Shown: piece by piece, positions 19,932 through 28,493 of the stretch
Numbering within the stretch: the stretch's first letter is position 1
How the letters are laid out: every line of letters begins with the position of its first letter
Origin: Tomitella gaofuii
Lineage (GTDB): Bacteria > Actinomycetota > Actinomycetes > Mycobacteriales > Mycobacteriaceae
DNA: 64,000 bases
Direction: 5' to 3'
Assembly (NCBI RefSeq): GCF_014126825.1
Contig: NZ_CP059900.1
Coordinates: 744,001 to 808,000, forward strand
The notes under the pieces: model-generated
Databases searched by the model: none
What the model was told of the DNA's origin: nothing
Seen by the model: only the letters and a program-made list of their open reading frames with translations
Program-made: the position numbers and the translations under genes

Positions 19932-19999
19932 AATAAACCAAGCCTTGCCTTACTATGGCCTTGTCTCGCACAATAGGACGCATATCAACCTGGTTTATT
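19932..19999 (+). promoter_or_regulatory. Promoter region with IdeR-like half-site and a long inverted repeat
   Basis: TACTAT at 19951-19956 is a good -10 box for the downstream methyltransferase. On the opposite strand 19934-19952 reads TAAGGCAAGGCTTGGTTTA, 11 of 19 matches to the IdeR consensus and mostly in one half. AATAAACCA (19932-19940) and TGGTTTATT (19991-19999) are perfect 9-bp inverted arms 50 bp apart, bracketing the predicted start. Confidence 0.4.
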
Positions 20000-20020
20000 C
20001 GCCCACCCTGGAGGCCCGTC

Positions 20021-20809
20021 ATGACCGTGAGCATCCCGCTGCCGCAGCGTCCCATCGAAGACCTTCCAGGGCACTGGCTGCTGGCGCGGCTGGGCAAGCG
20101 GGTCCTGCGCCCCGGGGGAAGGGAGATGACGGATGCGCTGCTCGCGGCGGCGCGGATCCCGGGTGCGGACGTCGTGGAGCTGGCGCCGGGACTGGGCAGG
20201 ACGGCCGCGCTGATCCTCGAGGCCGGCCCCCGCAGCTACACCGGCGTCGACGAGGACCCGGATGCCGTGCTGTCCACGCAGGCGAGCATCGGCGGCCGCG
20301 GCGCCGTGCGCGAGGCGCCGGCGGCGGAGACCGGGCTCGACGACGCCAGCGCGGACCTGGTGGTGGGTGAGGCGATGCTGACGATGCAGAGTCCCCGTGG
20401 CAAGGACGCGATCATCGCCGAGGCGGCCCGGGTCCTCCGCACGGGCGGCCGCTATGCGGTCCACGAGCTGGCTATCGAGCCCGACACCCTCGACGACGAA
20501 CAGAAGACCGAGATTCGCAAGGCGCTGGCGCGCTCCATCAAGGTCAACGCCCGGCCGCTGACGACGCAGGAGTGGACCGCGCTGTTCGAAAAGCACGGAT
20601 TCCGCGTCGAATCGGTCCGGCACACGGACATGGCGCTGCTGGAGGCCAAGCGCAACCTCGACGACGAGGGTGTGCGGGGCGTCCTGACGATCGTCGTCAA
20701 TCTGCTGCGCAATCCGGGCGCGCGCAAACGCGTCCTGGAGATGCGGTCGGTGTTCCGGCGATACCGCGACAACATGTCTGCGATCGCGCTCGTCGCCGTC
20801 AAACAGTGA
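20021..20809 (+). CDS. Class I SAM-dependent methyltransferase
   Basis: A 262-residue soluble protein with the Rossmann methyltransferase motif I, VVELAPGLGRT (about residues 45-55), and an acidic residue after strand 2 (YTGVDEDPDA) that would bind the SAM ribose. LVVGEAMLTMQ fits motif II and EAARVLRTGGRYAVHE fits motif III. The substrate cannot be read from sequence. GGAGG lies 7 nt before the ATG at 20021; an upstream start at 19955 would overlap the predicted promoter and is unlikely. The stop overlaps the next gene's GTG by 4 bp. Its position after the iron transporter and a possible iron box suggest a link to iron or siderophore metabolism, which is inference. Confidence 0.8.
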   Translation: MTVSIPLPQRPIEDLPGHWLLARLGKRVLRPGGREMTDALLAAARIPGADVVELAPGLGRTAALILEAGPRSYTGVDEDPDAVLSTQASIGGRGAVREAPAAETGLDDASADLVVGEAMLTMQSPRGKDAIIAEAARVLRTGGRYAVHELAIEPDTLDDEQKTEIRKALARSIKVNARPLTTQEWTALFEKHGFRVESVRHTDMALLEAKRNLDDEGVRGVLTIVVNLLRNPGARKRVLEMRSVFRRYRDNMSAIALVAVKQ

Positions 20810-21686
20810 GCAGCGGCGCCGGTGGTGGCGACGGATTCGGTGACGAGGGACATTTCATCGCCGCCGACGGTGCGCCGCCGAATCCGCACGCGCTGCACTG
20901 GCCGACGATCCTCGCGTCCGCGGGGGTGGCGGCCGTCGTCGCAGCGCTGATCCTCAGCGTCGGGATCGTCGGCATGCACCGCGACGACTCCGCTGCCGCC
21001 GCGCAGCCCGCCGTGGTGCGCGTGGTCGCGGACCCGGGCGCGGGCGTGGTTGCCGGAGAGCCGCCGGCATCCGCCGCGACGCCGGCACCTGCCGCGCAGC
21101 CGGAACCGGCGGCGCCGTCGGCGCCCGCCGAAGAACCCGCACCCGCTGCGCCGACGGTCCAGGTCGCCCCGCCTGCCGCCGCGGCACAGCCCTCACCCGC
21201 CGCGGCCCGCAGGGCCAGGCGGCGGAGCCTGGGCCGCAGGCCGCGGAGCCGGCGCCGGAACAGCACGAGCCGACCGAGGTCACCGCGTGGGCGCCGCCGT
21301 CGCCGCTGCCGCCGGACTTCACGGTGTCCGCCGCCGAGCCGACGCTCGCCGATCTCAACAACCTCGTCTACTTCATCACGGCGACGGCCGCGTCCGACGA
21401 GGCCAAGGCCCGCAACATCGAGGCGGGCATGGGCGGGGTGATCGTGCCGAAGACCGTCTACAACCTCGGTCTCTTCCGCGCCCCACGCGGCTGGAGCCGG
21501 GTGACCGGGCCGGTGCAGCGCCAGGGCAATCGGATCACCGTGCAGCTGCACAGCTTCTCGGCGGGGATGCCGGGCGTGGACATGCCGATCGCGTTCGTGC
21601 GGCAGGGCGGCGTCTGGAAGCTGGCGTCGTCCTCGCTGTGCGCGGGGGTGCGGACGGTGGGCCTGCCGATCTACTGCAACGGCTGA
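20806..21686 (+). pseudogene. Membrane-anchored Mtb12-like antigen domain protein, frame broken once
   Basis: The first part starts at GTG 20806, overlapping the methyltransferase stop, and encodes a short acidic region, one transmembrane helix (about residues 32-54) and an Ala/Pro linker. The second part (frame of 21324-21686) encodes a domain beginning EPTLADLNNLVYF and ending VGLPIYCNG, which resembles the low-molecular-weight antigen Mtb12 family. The two halves join only if one base is added in the C run at 21206-21208: the downstream frame then continues the linker (Q-G-Q-A-A-E-P-G-P-Q). As written, the first frame runs on into an Arg-rich artefact. Corrected length is about 293 residues. 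A sequencing error is as likely as a real mutation. Confidence 0.7.
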
Positions 21687-21788
21687 GCGGGCGATGGCAG
21701 AGCAGTCTCGGCCGCCGCGACCGCGCGCCGACGGCATGATCCGCACCGAACCCACTTGCAGGGCTGAACCCACAGTCAGGACCACGCC

Positions 21789-22529
21789 ATGATCGAGGCG
21801 CACGACCTCACCCGCAGTTTCGGAGTCCGGCGACGTCCGGCGACGCCGCTGGCCGGGGTGTCGCACGTGTTCGGCGACGGCACGCTGACCTACCTGCTGG
21901 GCCTCAACGGCACAGGGCAGTCGACGCTGCTGCGGTGCCTGAGCGGGGTGCTCCGCCCCGATGCAGGGACCGCCCGCGTGGACGGGAACGAGCTCGGCCG
22001 GGCCGCCGCGCCGGCGCGGCGTCTGGGCATGCACCTGGACGCGGATGCGTTCCACCCCGGCCATTCCGGACGCCGGCACCTGCGTTGGCTCGCCGCGCAG
22101 GCGGGGGTGCCCGCGCACGCGGTGGAAGCGCTGCTGCGGCGGACCGGCCTCGAGGCAGTGGCGGAGCGTCCGGTGCGCGGGTACTCGCTGGGCATGCGTC
22201 AGCGCCTCGGGATCGCGTCGGCCCTGGTCGGCAACCCGCGCAACGTGATCCTGGACGAGCCGATGAACGGGCTGGACGTCGCGGGAGTCCTCTGGCTGCG
22301 GGGCCTGCTGCGCGAGTGGGCCGACGAGGGCAGGTGCGTGATCGTGGCCTCGCACAATCTCGCCGAGGTCGAGGCGACAGCGGACGAGATCCTCATTCTT
22401 GAAGGCGGTGGCATCGTGGCGCGGGGAACGGTCGACGAGGTGCGCGAGCCGCACGCCGACCTGGAATCGGCCTTCCTCGCGCACGTTCCGCGCGCGGCCG
22501 GTGCGCCCCGCGTGCGGGAGGCGGCGTGA
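21789..22529 (+). CDS. ABC exporter ATP-binding protein with Gln in place of the Walker A lysine
   Basis: A 246-residue ABC ATPase of the multidrug/lantibiotic exporter type. It has signature YSLGMRQRL, Walker B NVILDEPMNGLD and switch His in VASHNLAEVE. The Walker A loop reads GLNGTGQST, where the near-invariant Lys is Gln (codon CAG at 21919-21921). That change normally abolishes ATP hydrolysis. Its stop overlaps the partner permease start (GTGA at 22526). Two GAACCCAC direct repeats (21748-21755 and 21767-21774) lie in the short upstream region. Confidence 0.85.
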   Translation: MIEAHDLTRSFGVRRRPATPLAGVSHVFGDGTLTYLLGLNGTGQSTLLRCLSGVLRPDAGTARVDGNELGRAAAPARRLGMHLDADAFHPGHSGRRHLRWLAAQAGVPAHAVEALLRRTGLEAVAERPVRGYSLGMRQRLGIASALVGNPRNVILDEPMNGLDVAGVLWLRGLLREWADEGRCVIVASHNLAEVEATADEILILEGGGIVARGTVDEVREPHADLESAFLAHVPRAAGAPRVREAA

Positions 22530-23317
22530 GCGCGGCGATGGTGCTCGCGCGCTCGGTGCGCGCCGAGGGGGTGCGGCTCGGCGGCGGTCGGGGACTGCTG
22601 TTGCGCGTGGCCCTTCCACTGGGGCTGGGCCTGCCGGTGGTCGTCACTCTCGCGGTCGCCGTGGTCGCCGAGAAGTTGCACGGCGCCGACAGCCTGCTGC
22701 AGGTACGGCAGGTGCCCACGTCGAACTCCGTGTACTGGCTCGTCTACCTGGGCGTGACGGTGTTCGCGGTGGTCGCCGCCTATGCGCAGGGCACCGTGGT
22801 ACGCGGCCCGGCCGCCGAGGCCGCGCGCCACGGCGCGCCGCGTCCATTCACGGGGATGCTCGGCCGGTGGATCCTCATCGGTGCCGTGTCGGCGTTCGGC
22901 ATGGTGCTGTGCGCGTTCCTGCTGATGGTGGCGCTGCCCGCGCTGTTCCCCGGGGTGTGCGGACAGGTGGACGCGGCATCGGCCGACGGCGTCCGCCTAC
23001 TGTGGGCGCTCCCGGTCTACGCGTTCCTCGCCGCCGGGATCGGGGTCGCGGTGGGCGCGCTGGTCCCGTGGCCCGCCGCGGCCGTCGCGGTGCTGACGCT
23101 GTGGGCGCTGTTCATCGAGAACGCGGCGGTGATGCTGCCGCGCGGCGGCGACCTGATCGGCTGGATGCCGTTCCTCAACGGCGTCTACGCCTCGGGGCAG
23201 GACATCGCGCTGAGCCCGTCGTGGGGGAGGGACGGCGCGCTGGCCTACGTCGCGCTGGTGACTGCCGCGCTGCTGGCGGCCGGCTGGGCCCGGCTGCGGC
23301 GCGAGCGTGCGCGGTGA
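22526..23317 (+). CDS. ABC exporter permease subunit
   Basis: A 263-residue hydrophobic protein with about six predicted helices, translationally coupled to the ATPase before it. It resembles ABC-2 type permeases that lack an EAA loop. The substrate is unknown. The start GTG lies inside the ATPase stop region, typical of a two-component exporter in which the two proteins form one complex. Confidence 0.78.
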   Translation: MSAAMVLARSVRAEGVRLGGGRGLLLRVALPLGLGLPVVVTLAVAVVAEKLHGADSLLQVRQVPTSNSVYWLVYLGVTVFAVVAAYAQGTVVRGPAAEAARHGAPRPFTGMLGRWILIGAVSAFGMVLCAFLLMVALPALFPGVCGQVDAASADGVRLLWALPVYAFLAAGIGVAVGALVPWPAAAVAVLTLWALFIENAAVMLPRGGDLIGWMPFLNGVYASGQDIALSPSWGRDGALAYVALVTAALLAAGWARLRRERAR

Positions 23318-23370
23318 CCGCCCTGTTCTGCCAGGCGGACGGGCCGATCGTGGTGCAGCGCACCCTCCCG

Positions 23371-23376
23371 TAGCCT
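23371..23376 (+). promoter_or_regulatory. -10 box TAGCCT for the thiolase gene
   Basis: TAGCCT predicts a transcription start near 23383 and a 5' leader of about 70 nt before the thiolase ATG. The same hexamer recurs at 10345, 15864, 33012 and 40685 in this window. Confidence 0.45.
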
Positions 23377-23454
23377 GAACATGTTGCAGTGCGGGCGCCG
23401 CGCACAGTGTGCACGGCGCGATCGCCGACCCCCGTCGTCCCAGGAAGGACCCCC

Positions 23455-24585
23455 ATGACCTCTGCCGTCATCGTCGACGCCGTCCGGACCCCCATCGGCA
23501 AACGCAAGGGCGCCTACGCCGAGGTCCATCCGGTGGACCTGTCCGCACACGTGCTGGGCGCGCTCGCCACGCGCACCGGGATCGACCCTGCTCTCGTCGA
23601 CGATGTGGTGTGGGGGACCGTCATGCAGTATTCGGAGCAGGCGGGGAACGTCGCCCGCAATGCCGTACTGGCGGCCGGGTGGCCCGAGTCGGTGCCCGGC
23701 ACCACGATCACCCGCGCGTGCGGGTCCAGCCAGCAGGCGCTCAGCTTCGCGGCCGCGACGGTGGCTTCCGGTCAGCAGGACTTCGTCGTGGCCGGCGGTG
23801 CGGAGTCGATGACCCGGGTGCCGATGGGCTCGAACACCGGCGGCGACCCCAACCCGCCGAGCGTGCTCGACCGCTTCGGCGTGCAGGGCTTCAACCAGGG
23901 CGTGGGCGCCGAAATGGTCGCGGAGAAGTGGGGCTTCGGCCGCGCGCAGCTGGACGAGTACGCGGTGCGTTCGCACGAACTCTCCGCGCAGGCCATCGAC
24001 GCCGGGGTGTTCGATGCACAGCTGGCGCCGCTCGCCGGCCTCGAACAGGACGAGGGCGTGCGTCGCGGCAGCACCGTCGAGGGCCTGGGCAAGCTGAAGA
24101 CCGTGTTCAAGGAGGACGGGGTCATCCACGCCGGCAACGCCTCCCAGATCTCCGACGGCGCCGGAGCGCTGCTCGTCGCCACCGAGGAGACGGCCCGCAA
24201 GCACGGCATGCGGCCGATCGCGCGCGTGCACACGGTCGCGGTGGCCGCCGACGACCCGGTGATCATGCTGACGGCGCCCATCGCCGCCACGGCGAAGGCG
24301 CTGAAGAAGTCGGGCCTGTCCATCGGCGACATCGGCGCTTACGAGGTGAACGAGGCCTTCGCCCCGGTGCCGCTGGCGTGGCTCGCGGAGGCCGGCGCGG
24401 ACATGGACCGCATGAACCCGCTGGGCGGGGCGATCGCGGTGGGCCACCCGCTGGGCGGCTCCGGTGCCATCCTCATGACTCGCTTGGTGAACCACATGCG
24501 CGACAACGGCATCCGCTTCGGGTTGCAGACGATGTGCGAGGCCGGCGGGATGGCCAACGCGACGATCGTCGAGCTCATCGACTGA
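23455..24585 (+). CDS. Acetyl-CoA acetyltransferase (thiolase family)
   Basis: Catalyses thiolytic cleavage or condensation of acyl-CoA units. The 376-residue protein has the nucleophilic cysteine in TRACGSSQQA, the NEAFAPVPLAW segment, the catalytic His of GHPLGGSGA and the second cysteine in MCEAGGMANA. The CEAGGMANA form, rather than CxGGGxG, resembles thiolases of the steroid/lipid-degradation subgroup such as FadA6, but a specific substrate cannot be claimed. AGGAAGG lies 6 nt before the ATG. A 15-bp hairpin follows the stop. Confidence 0.9.
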   Translation: MTSAVIVDAVRTPIGKRKGAYAEVHPVDLSAHVLGALATRTGIDPALVDDVVWGTVMQYSEQAGNVARNAVLAAGWPESVPGTTITRACGSSQQALSFAAATVASGQQDFVVAGGAESMTRVPMGSNTGGDPNPPSVLDRFGVQGFNQGVGAEMVAEKWGFGRAQLDEYAVRSHELSAQAIDAGVFDAQLAPLAGLEQDEGVRRGSTVEGLGKLKTVFKEDGVIHAGNASQISDGAGALLVATEETARKHGMRPIARVHTVAVAADDPVIMLTAPIAATAKALKKSGLSIGDIGAYEVNEAFAPVPLAWLAEAGADMDRMNPLGGAIAVGHPLGGSGAILMTRLVNHMRDNGIRFGLQTMCEAGGMANATIVELID

Positions 24586-24610
24586 GGGGCCGACCGCAAC
24601 GGCGGTCGTG

Positions 24611-24654
24611 GCATGAGTCGGGGCCTGGTGCACGCACCCGGCCCCGACTCATGC
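24611..24654. terminator. Bidirectional hairpin between the thiolase and the small-protein gene
   Basis: A perfect 15-bp inverted repeat (24611-24625 with 24640-24654) lies between two convergent genes. It has no T-run on the plus strand, so it may act as a shared terminator or transcript end stabiliser. Confidence 0.6.
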
Positions 24655-24661
24655 GTGTCGA

Positions 24662-24817
24662 CTACTCTGCCGAGCCGGTGGTGAGCGAGCCGAGCATCTC
24701 GCCGGCCTTGTCGGCGAGCGAGCCCATGTCGGTCGAGCCTGCGGCCTTGAGGATGTCGTCGATGGTGCCGAGCGAGCCGAGGACCGCGGCGCTGATGACC
24801 TCTCCGATGGAACCCAT
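24662..24817 (-). CDS. Small 51-residue amphipathic protein
   Basis: A short minus-strand gene with GGAGAAA about 5 nt before ATG 24817 and a TAGAAT -10 box (complement of 24864-24869). The product starts MGSIGEVISAAVLGSLG and ends MLGSLTTGSAE. It has no cysteine and no signal peptide, and it is built of amphipathic helix-like segments with a repeated GSLG motif. In size and character it recalls the short PorA/PorH-type channel proteins of mycolic-acid bacteria, though I see no specific match. The own promoter, ribosome site, CRP-like upstream site and downstream hairpin argue that it is real. Confidence 0.7.
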   Translation of the reverse strand: MGSIGEVISAAVLGSLGTIDDILKAAGSTDMGSLADKAGEMLGSLTTGSAE

Positions 24818-24863
24818 GTGTTTCTCCGATCGTCCGGTCCGGCGGTGGTGCCGGATCGCCGGA

Positions 24864-24904
24864 ATTCTATCCGTTCCGAATCAAGGAATGTGATCTGCAT
24901 CAAT
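24864..24904 (-). promoter_or_regulatory. Small-protein promoter with a CRP-like site
   Basis: TAGAAT on the minus strand (24864-24869) predicts a start near 24857. TGTGA-N6-TCAAT at 24889-24904 matches the CRP/GlxR half-sites at 8 of 10 positions and is centred about 40 bp upstream of that start, a usual activator position. Confidence 0.45.
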
Positions 24905-24947
24905 CATGCAAGTGATGTGCTGGTTGAATACGCAGGTCGACCGTTCA

Positions 24948-24970
24948 GGTGAACTATCTCACAATAGAGT
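24948..24970 (+). promoter_or_regulatory. CRP/GlxR-like site and -10 box upstream of a glycosyltransferase gene
   Basis: GGTGAACTATCTCACA (24948-24963) matches the consensus TGTGANNTANNTCACA at all but the first base. TAGAGT (24965-24970) is the likely -10 box, so the regulator would occupy the -35 region. The rest of 24971-25112 shows no gene. Confidence 0.6.
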
Positions 24971-25112
24971 GCGGGCGGCCGTGACGGCCGCAGCGCGTGC
25001 GGCGCCGGTGACCAGCGATCGTGGCACGGCGTGCGTAGTGTCCGTAGGTTCGTCCCGGAAAGAGCTGCGACCATCCGAGCGTGCGGCAGACGGCACGCGG
25101 TGAGGAACCACT

Positions 25113-26018
25113 GTGCACTCCGAATCCCTGCAGATCGATGTCCTCCTGCCGTACTACGGCGATGTCGACTACATGAAGGCCGCGGCCTCGAGCGTGTTGA
25201 ACCAGTCGCATTCCGCCTGGCGCCTGATCGTGCTGGACGACGGATACCCCAGCGACGAGCCGGCCCGCTGGTTCGCCGAGATCTCCGCCCGGGACGAGCG
25301 CGTCGTCTACGAGCGCAATGCGGAGAACCTCGGCGCCAACGGCAACTACCGCAAGGCGTTGGCGATGGCCACCGCCCGCGTCGTGGTGGTCATGGGCGCG
25401 GACGACATCATGCTGCCCAACTACTTGGCGCACGTCGCCGAGGCGTTCACCGCTCACCCCGACGCGGACGTGTTCGAATGCGGCGTGCAGGTGGTGGACG
25501 AGCACGACCGCGCGATCCGGCCGCTCAGCGACGCGATCAAGGGCCGCGTTGCGCCGCGCCCGGAGTCCCGGACGGTGTACGAGGGCGAAGAGCTCGCGGT
25601 GGGGCTCATGCGGGGCAACTGGACCTACTTCCCGTCGCTGGCGTGGAAGTCGGAGACGGTGCAGCGGATCGGCTTCCGTGAGGGGCTCGACGTCGTCCAG
25701 GACCTGGCGCTGCTGTGCGACGTCGTCACTGACGGCGGGCGGATGGTCTTCGACCCGCGCCTGGGCTTCCTGTACCGGCGGCATTCGGCGTCGGACTCGT
25801 CCGTGCGGGCGCTGGACGGAAGGCGGTTCGACGAGGAGCGTCGCTTCTACGTCGAGCAGGCCGGGCGGTTCGAAGCCCTGGGCTGGCGGCGCGCCGCCCG
25901 TGAGGCAAGGGGGCACCTCACGTCCCGCCTGCACGCGCTGGCGCTGGTCCCCAAGGCCGCGCGCACCAAGGAGACCCGCGGCGGGCTGGGTCCGCTGCTG
26001 CGTCACGTCGTGCGCTGA
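25113..26018 (+). CDS. Family 2 glycosyltransferase
   Basis: A 301-residue GT-A type enzyme that transfers a sugar from a nucleotide donor. The N-terminal VLLPYYGDVDYMKAAASSVLNQ, the nucleotide-binding LIVLDDGYPSD, and the metal-binding VVMGADDIMLPNY (DxD-like) are all visible. A WTYFPSLAWK segment and a basic C-terminus follow, and there is no membrane helix. The GTG start is weakly supported by AGGAACC upstream. It precedes a large membrane glycosyltransferase-like gene and lies near other cell-wall sugar genes. Donor and acceptor are unknown. Confidence 0.82.
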   Translation: MHSESLQIDVLLPYYGDVDYMKAAASSVLNQSHSAWRLIVLDDGYPSDEPARWFAEISARDERVVYERNAENLGANGNYRKALAMATARVVVVMGADDIMLPNYLAHVAEAFTAHPDADVFECGVQVVDEHDRAIRPLSDAIKGRVAPRPESRTVYEGEELAVGLMRGNWTYFPSLAWKSETVQRIGFREGLDVVQDLALLCDVVTDGGRMVFDPRLGFLYRRHSASDSSVRALDGRRFDEERRFYVEQAGRFEALGWRRAAREARGHLTSRLHALALVPKAARTKETRGGLGPLLRHVVR

Positions 26019-26241
26019 TCCAGGCCGGGCGCCGACTCGCACCCCCGCCCTCATGACACCGTCACGGCGCGCACGTATGCTTCCCACGGTGTCGTTCGGC
26101 CGGTCGACACCACCCCCTTGCGGGGACACGTACGGGCCCGGCCGCTTGTCCTCGGCCCGTCGGCAGACGTGACGCTCGGCGCCAGCCGACGCACCCGCGC
26201 GGGGGGACCCGACGGATGGGACGAAGGGAGTCGGCTCGGCC

Positions 26242-28431
26242 GTGCAGACAGCCTTGCTCGCGATAGTCGGCGCACTCCTTCTGCTGGTGCCCGGTTTCCT
26301 CGTCGGACTCGCCGTGCGCCTGCGCTGGACCGTTGCGGCGGCGCTGGCGATTCCGATCACCTTCGGCATGGTGGTGGTGGGCACCATCGTCACCAGCGCG
26401 TCGGATCTGCCCTGGAACGCGTGGTCGGCTCTGGTGACGCTCCTGGTGTTCCTGGCGCTCGGCGCGGTCTACAGCGTCGCGCTCGCCCGCCGCGGCTCTG
26501 CCGGGCATGCCGCACAGGGCGACTCGGACGACGACGGGCGTGACGACGCGGGCCGGGACGGTGCCGGGTCCGACGGCGCCGGGGCCGATGCGGCCGCCAC
26601 CGCGGATGCGCCGGCCGGGCGCGCGTGGCTCGCGCCGCCCGCGGGTGTCCCGTGGGCGGGGGTGGCCGCCGCCGTGGTCGGCGTGCTGGTGGGCGCGGGC
26701 ACGATCTTCGGCATCCTCTTCCGCGGCCTGTCCAAGGTTCCGGACGGCATCGCGAGCCTGTCGAACGTCTGGGACGAGCAGTGGCACGCCAACGTCATCA
26801 CGTTCATCGACGACACCGGCATTGCGGGGGCCACCGACCTGGGCCGGCTGTTCCAGGTGGAGACCCATGCGGACTTCTACTACCCGGACGCCTGGCATGC
26901 GCTCGGCGCCCTGCTGAAGAGCCTCACCGGATCCGACATCCTGCCCGTCATCAACGTCTGGACGATGACGTGCCTGGCGTTGGTGATACCCCTGTCCGCG
27001 GCGGCACTGGCCTGGCGGGTCGTGCGCGACCGCTTTTCGCCGGGAGCCGCCGCACTTGCGGCGGGCTGCGCCGGCGCGGTGAGCGGGGTGCTCCCGTCGC
27101 TGCCCTACGTGGAGTTCCTCACCACCGCCAACCCCAACGCCGTGGGTGCGGCGATGGCGGGAATGACCGTGGTGCTGGTGATGTCCGTCACCGGGGCGCC
27201 GCGTCGGATCCCGCTCGCCGCGCTCGGCCTGATCGGCATCGCGGGCGTGCACCCGTCGGGGGCGGTGTTCTCCGCGCTGCTGCTGGGCCTGTGGTGGGTG
27301 TTCGAGGCGTTGTGGCGCCCCCGCCGTGGCCGTCTCCGCGACCTGGCGGCGCTCGCAGGCGTCGCGGTGCTCACCATCGCGGTGATGCTCCCGCAGATCC
27401 AGGGCGTGCTCGGCGAGCAGACCTCGATCGAGTCCTACGATTTCAGCCTCGACATCTCGCGGCTGACCGCCGTGCACAATGCCTTCACCCTCACCAACCA
27501 GTGGACCGCCCCGTTCCCCACCCCCTGGGTGCTGTTGGCGTTCGCGGTCCTTGCATGCGCGGTGCTGCTGGCCCGCTTCAGCGTGTGGATGACGGTGGCG
27601 TGGGCGCTGATGCTGCTCGTGGTGTGCGACGCCATCGAGTCGATCGGCGGCACGGCGTCGGACCTGCTCAGGGTGTTCTCCAACGCCTTCTACACCGATC
27701 CGCGCCGGCTGCAGTACGCGGTGGCCCTCCTCGTCGTGGCGCTGGGCGGCGCGGGGATCGCGCTCGCCGTGTGGGGCGTGTATTCGGCACTGCGCCGGTG
27801 GGTCCCGGCCCGCCGCGGATCGGCGACGGCGGTGCTGGTGCTGTTGTCCCTCGCCGTCCCGGTGACGTCGGGCGCCGTGGTCTCCACCTACGCCGACCGG
27901 ATGGGGGCCATGGCCGTGGGCGACCGCTTCGGCCGGATGATCTCCCCGGACGACCGGGAGGCCATGCAGTACCTGGCGACTCTGCCCGACGCGCGGTCGA
28001 CGACGATCTTCGTCGACCCGGACCAGGGCATGGGGTGGATGTATGCGCTCGAGGGGCTGCATCCGCTGTTCACCCACTTCGCCTTCCCCGACCCGATCGG
28101 GCCGCGCACGTGGGCTTTGTGGGACAGGCTCAACACCGCCGGGACCAATCCGCGGGTGGACGCCGCGCTGCAGCAGCTGGACATCAAGTACGTCGTGATG
28201 AGCCCGCCCGTGTACTGGCCCTTCCAGACGGTGCCCCGCGGTCTGCTCGACCTGGACCGCACCCCTGGGCTCAAGCGGATCTACGACAATGGTGAGACGA
28301 AGATCTACGAGGTGCGCGGCTGGGAGCCGCCGAAGCCCGGCGAGACCCGGTACGGCTGGGCTCCGTTCGCCGACCGCTCCGGCGCCGAGAACTGGGACGC
28401 GCCTGCCGAGGTCCTGCCGCCGGGATTCTGA
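26242..28431 (+). CDS. Large polytopic membrane protein, probable GT-C type glycosyltransferase
   Basis: A 729-residue protein with about 11-12 predicted membrane helices, a charged Asp/Gly-rich cytoplasmic insert near residues 85-125, and an outer loop WDEQWHANVITFIDD that could hold the acidic pair used by polyprenyl-phosphate-dependent GT-C enzymes. The last 170 residues form a soluble domain outside the membrane (V-F-V-D-P-D-Q-G-M-G-W segment, YVVMSPPVYW). It resembles DUF6541-type membrane proteins and possibly M. tuberculosis Rv3779, which adds galactosamine to arabinan; that assignment rests partly on the nearby Rv3630-3632-like genes. The GTG at 26242 is preceded by GAAGGGAG at a long distance, so the start is moderately sure. 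Confidence 0.7.
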   Translation: MQTALLAIVGALLLLVPGFLVGLAVRLRWTVAAALAIPITFGMVVVGTIVTSASDLPWNAWSALVTLLVFLALGAVYSVALARRGSAGHAAQGDSDDDGRDDAGRDGAGSDGAGADAAATADAPAGRAWLAPPAGVPWAGVAAAVVGVLVGAGTIFGILFRGLSKVPDGIASLSNVWDEQWHANVITFIDDTGIAGATDLGRLFQVETHADFYYPDAWHALGALLKSLTGSDILPVINVWTMTCLALVIPLSAAALAWRVVRDRFSPGAAALAAGCAGAVSGVLPSLPYVEFLTTANPNAVGAAMAGMTVVLVMSVTGAPRRIPLAALGLIGIAGVHPSGAVFSALLLGLWWVFEALWRPRRGRLRDLAALAGVAVLTIAVMLPQIQGVLGEQTSIESYDFSLDISRLTAVHNAFTLTNQWTAPFPTPWVLLAFAVLACAVLLARFSVWMTVAWALMLLVVCDAIESIGGTASDLLRVFSNAFYTDPRRLQYAVALLVVALGGAGIALAVWGVYSALRRWVPARRGSATAVLVLLSLAVPVTSGAVVSTYADRMGAMAVGDRFGRMISPDDREAMQYLATLPDARSTTIFVDPDQGMGWMYALEGLHPLFTHFAFPDPIGPRTWALWDRLNTAGTNPRVDAALQQLDIKYVVMSPPVYWPFQTVPRGLLDLDRTPGLKRIYDNGETKIYEVRGWEPPKPGETRYGWAPFADRSGAENWDAPAEVLPPGF

Positions 28432-28493
28432 CGCGTCGGGGCCGTGGCGCCGTGGCCTGCGCTGACGCGCCGAGGCCGGTCCGCGCGCGACGG

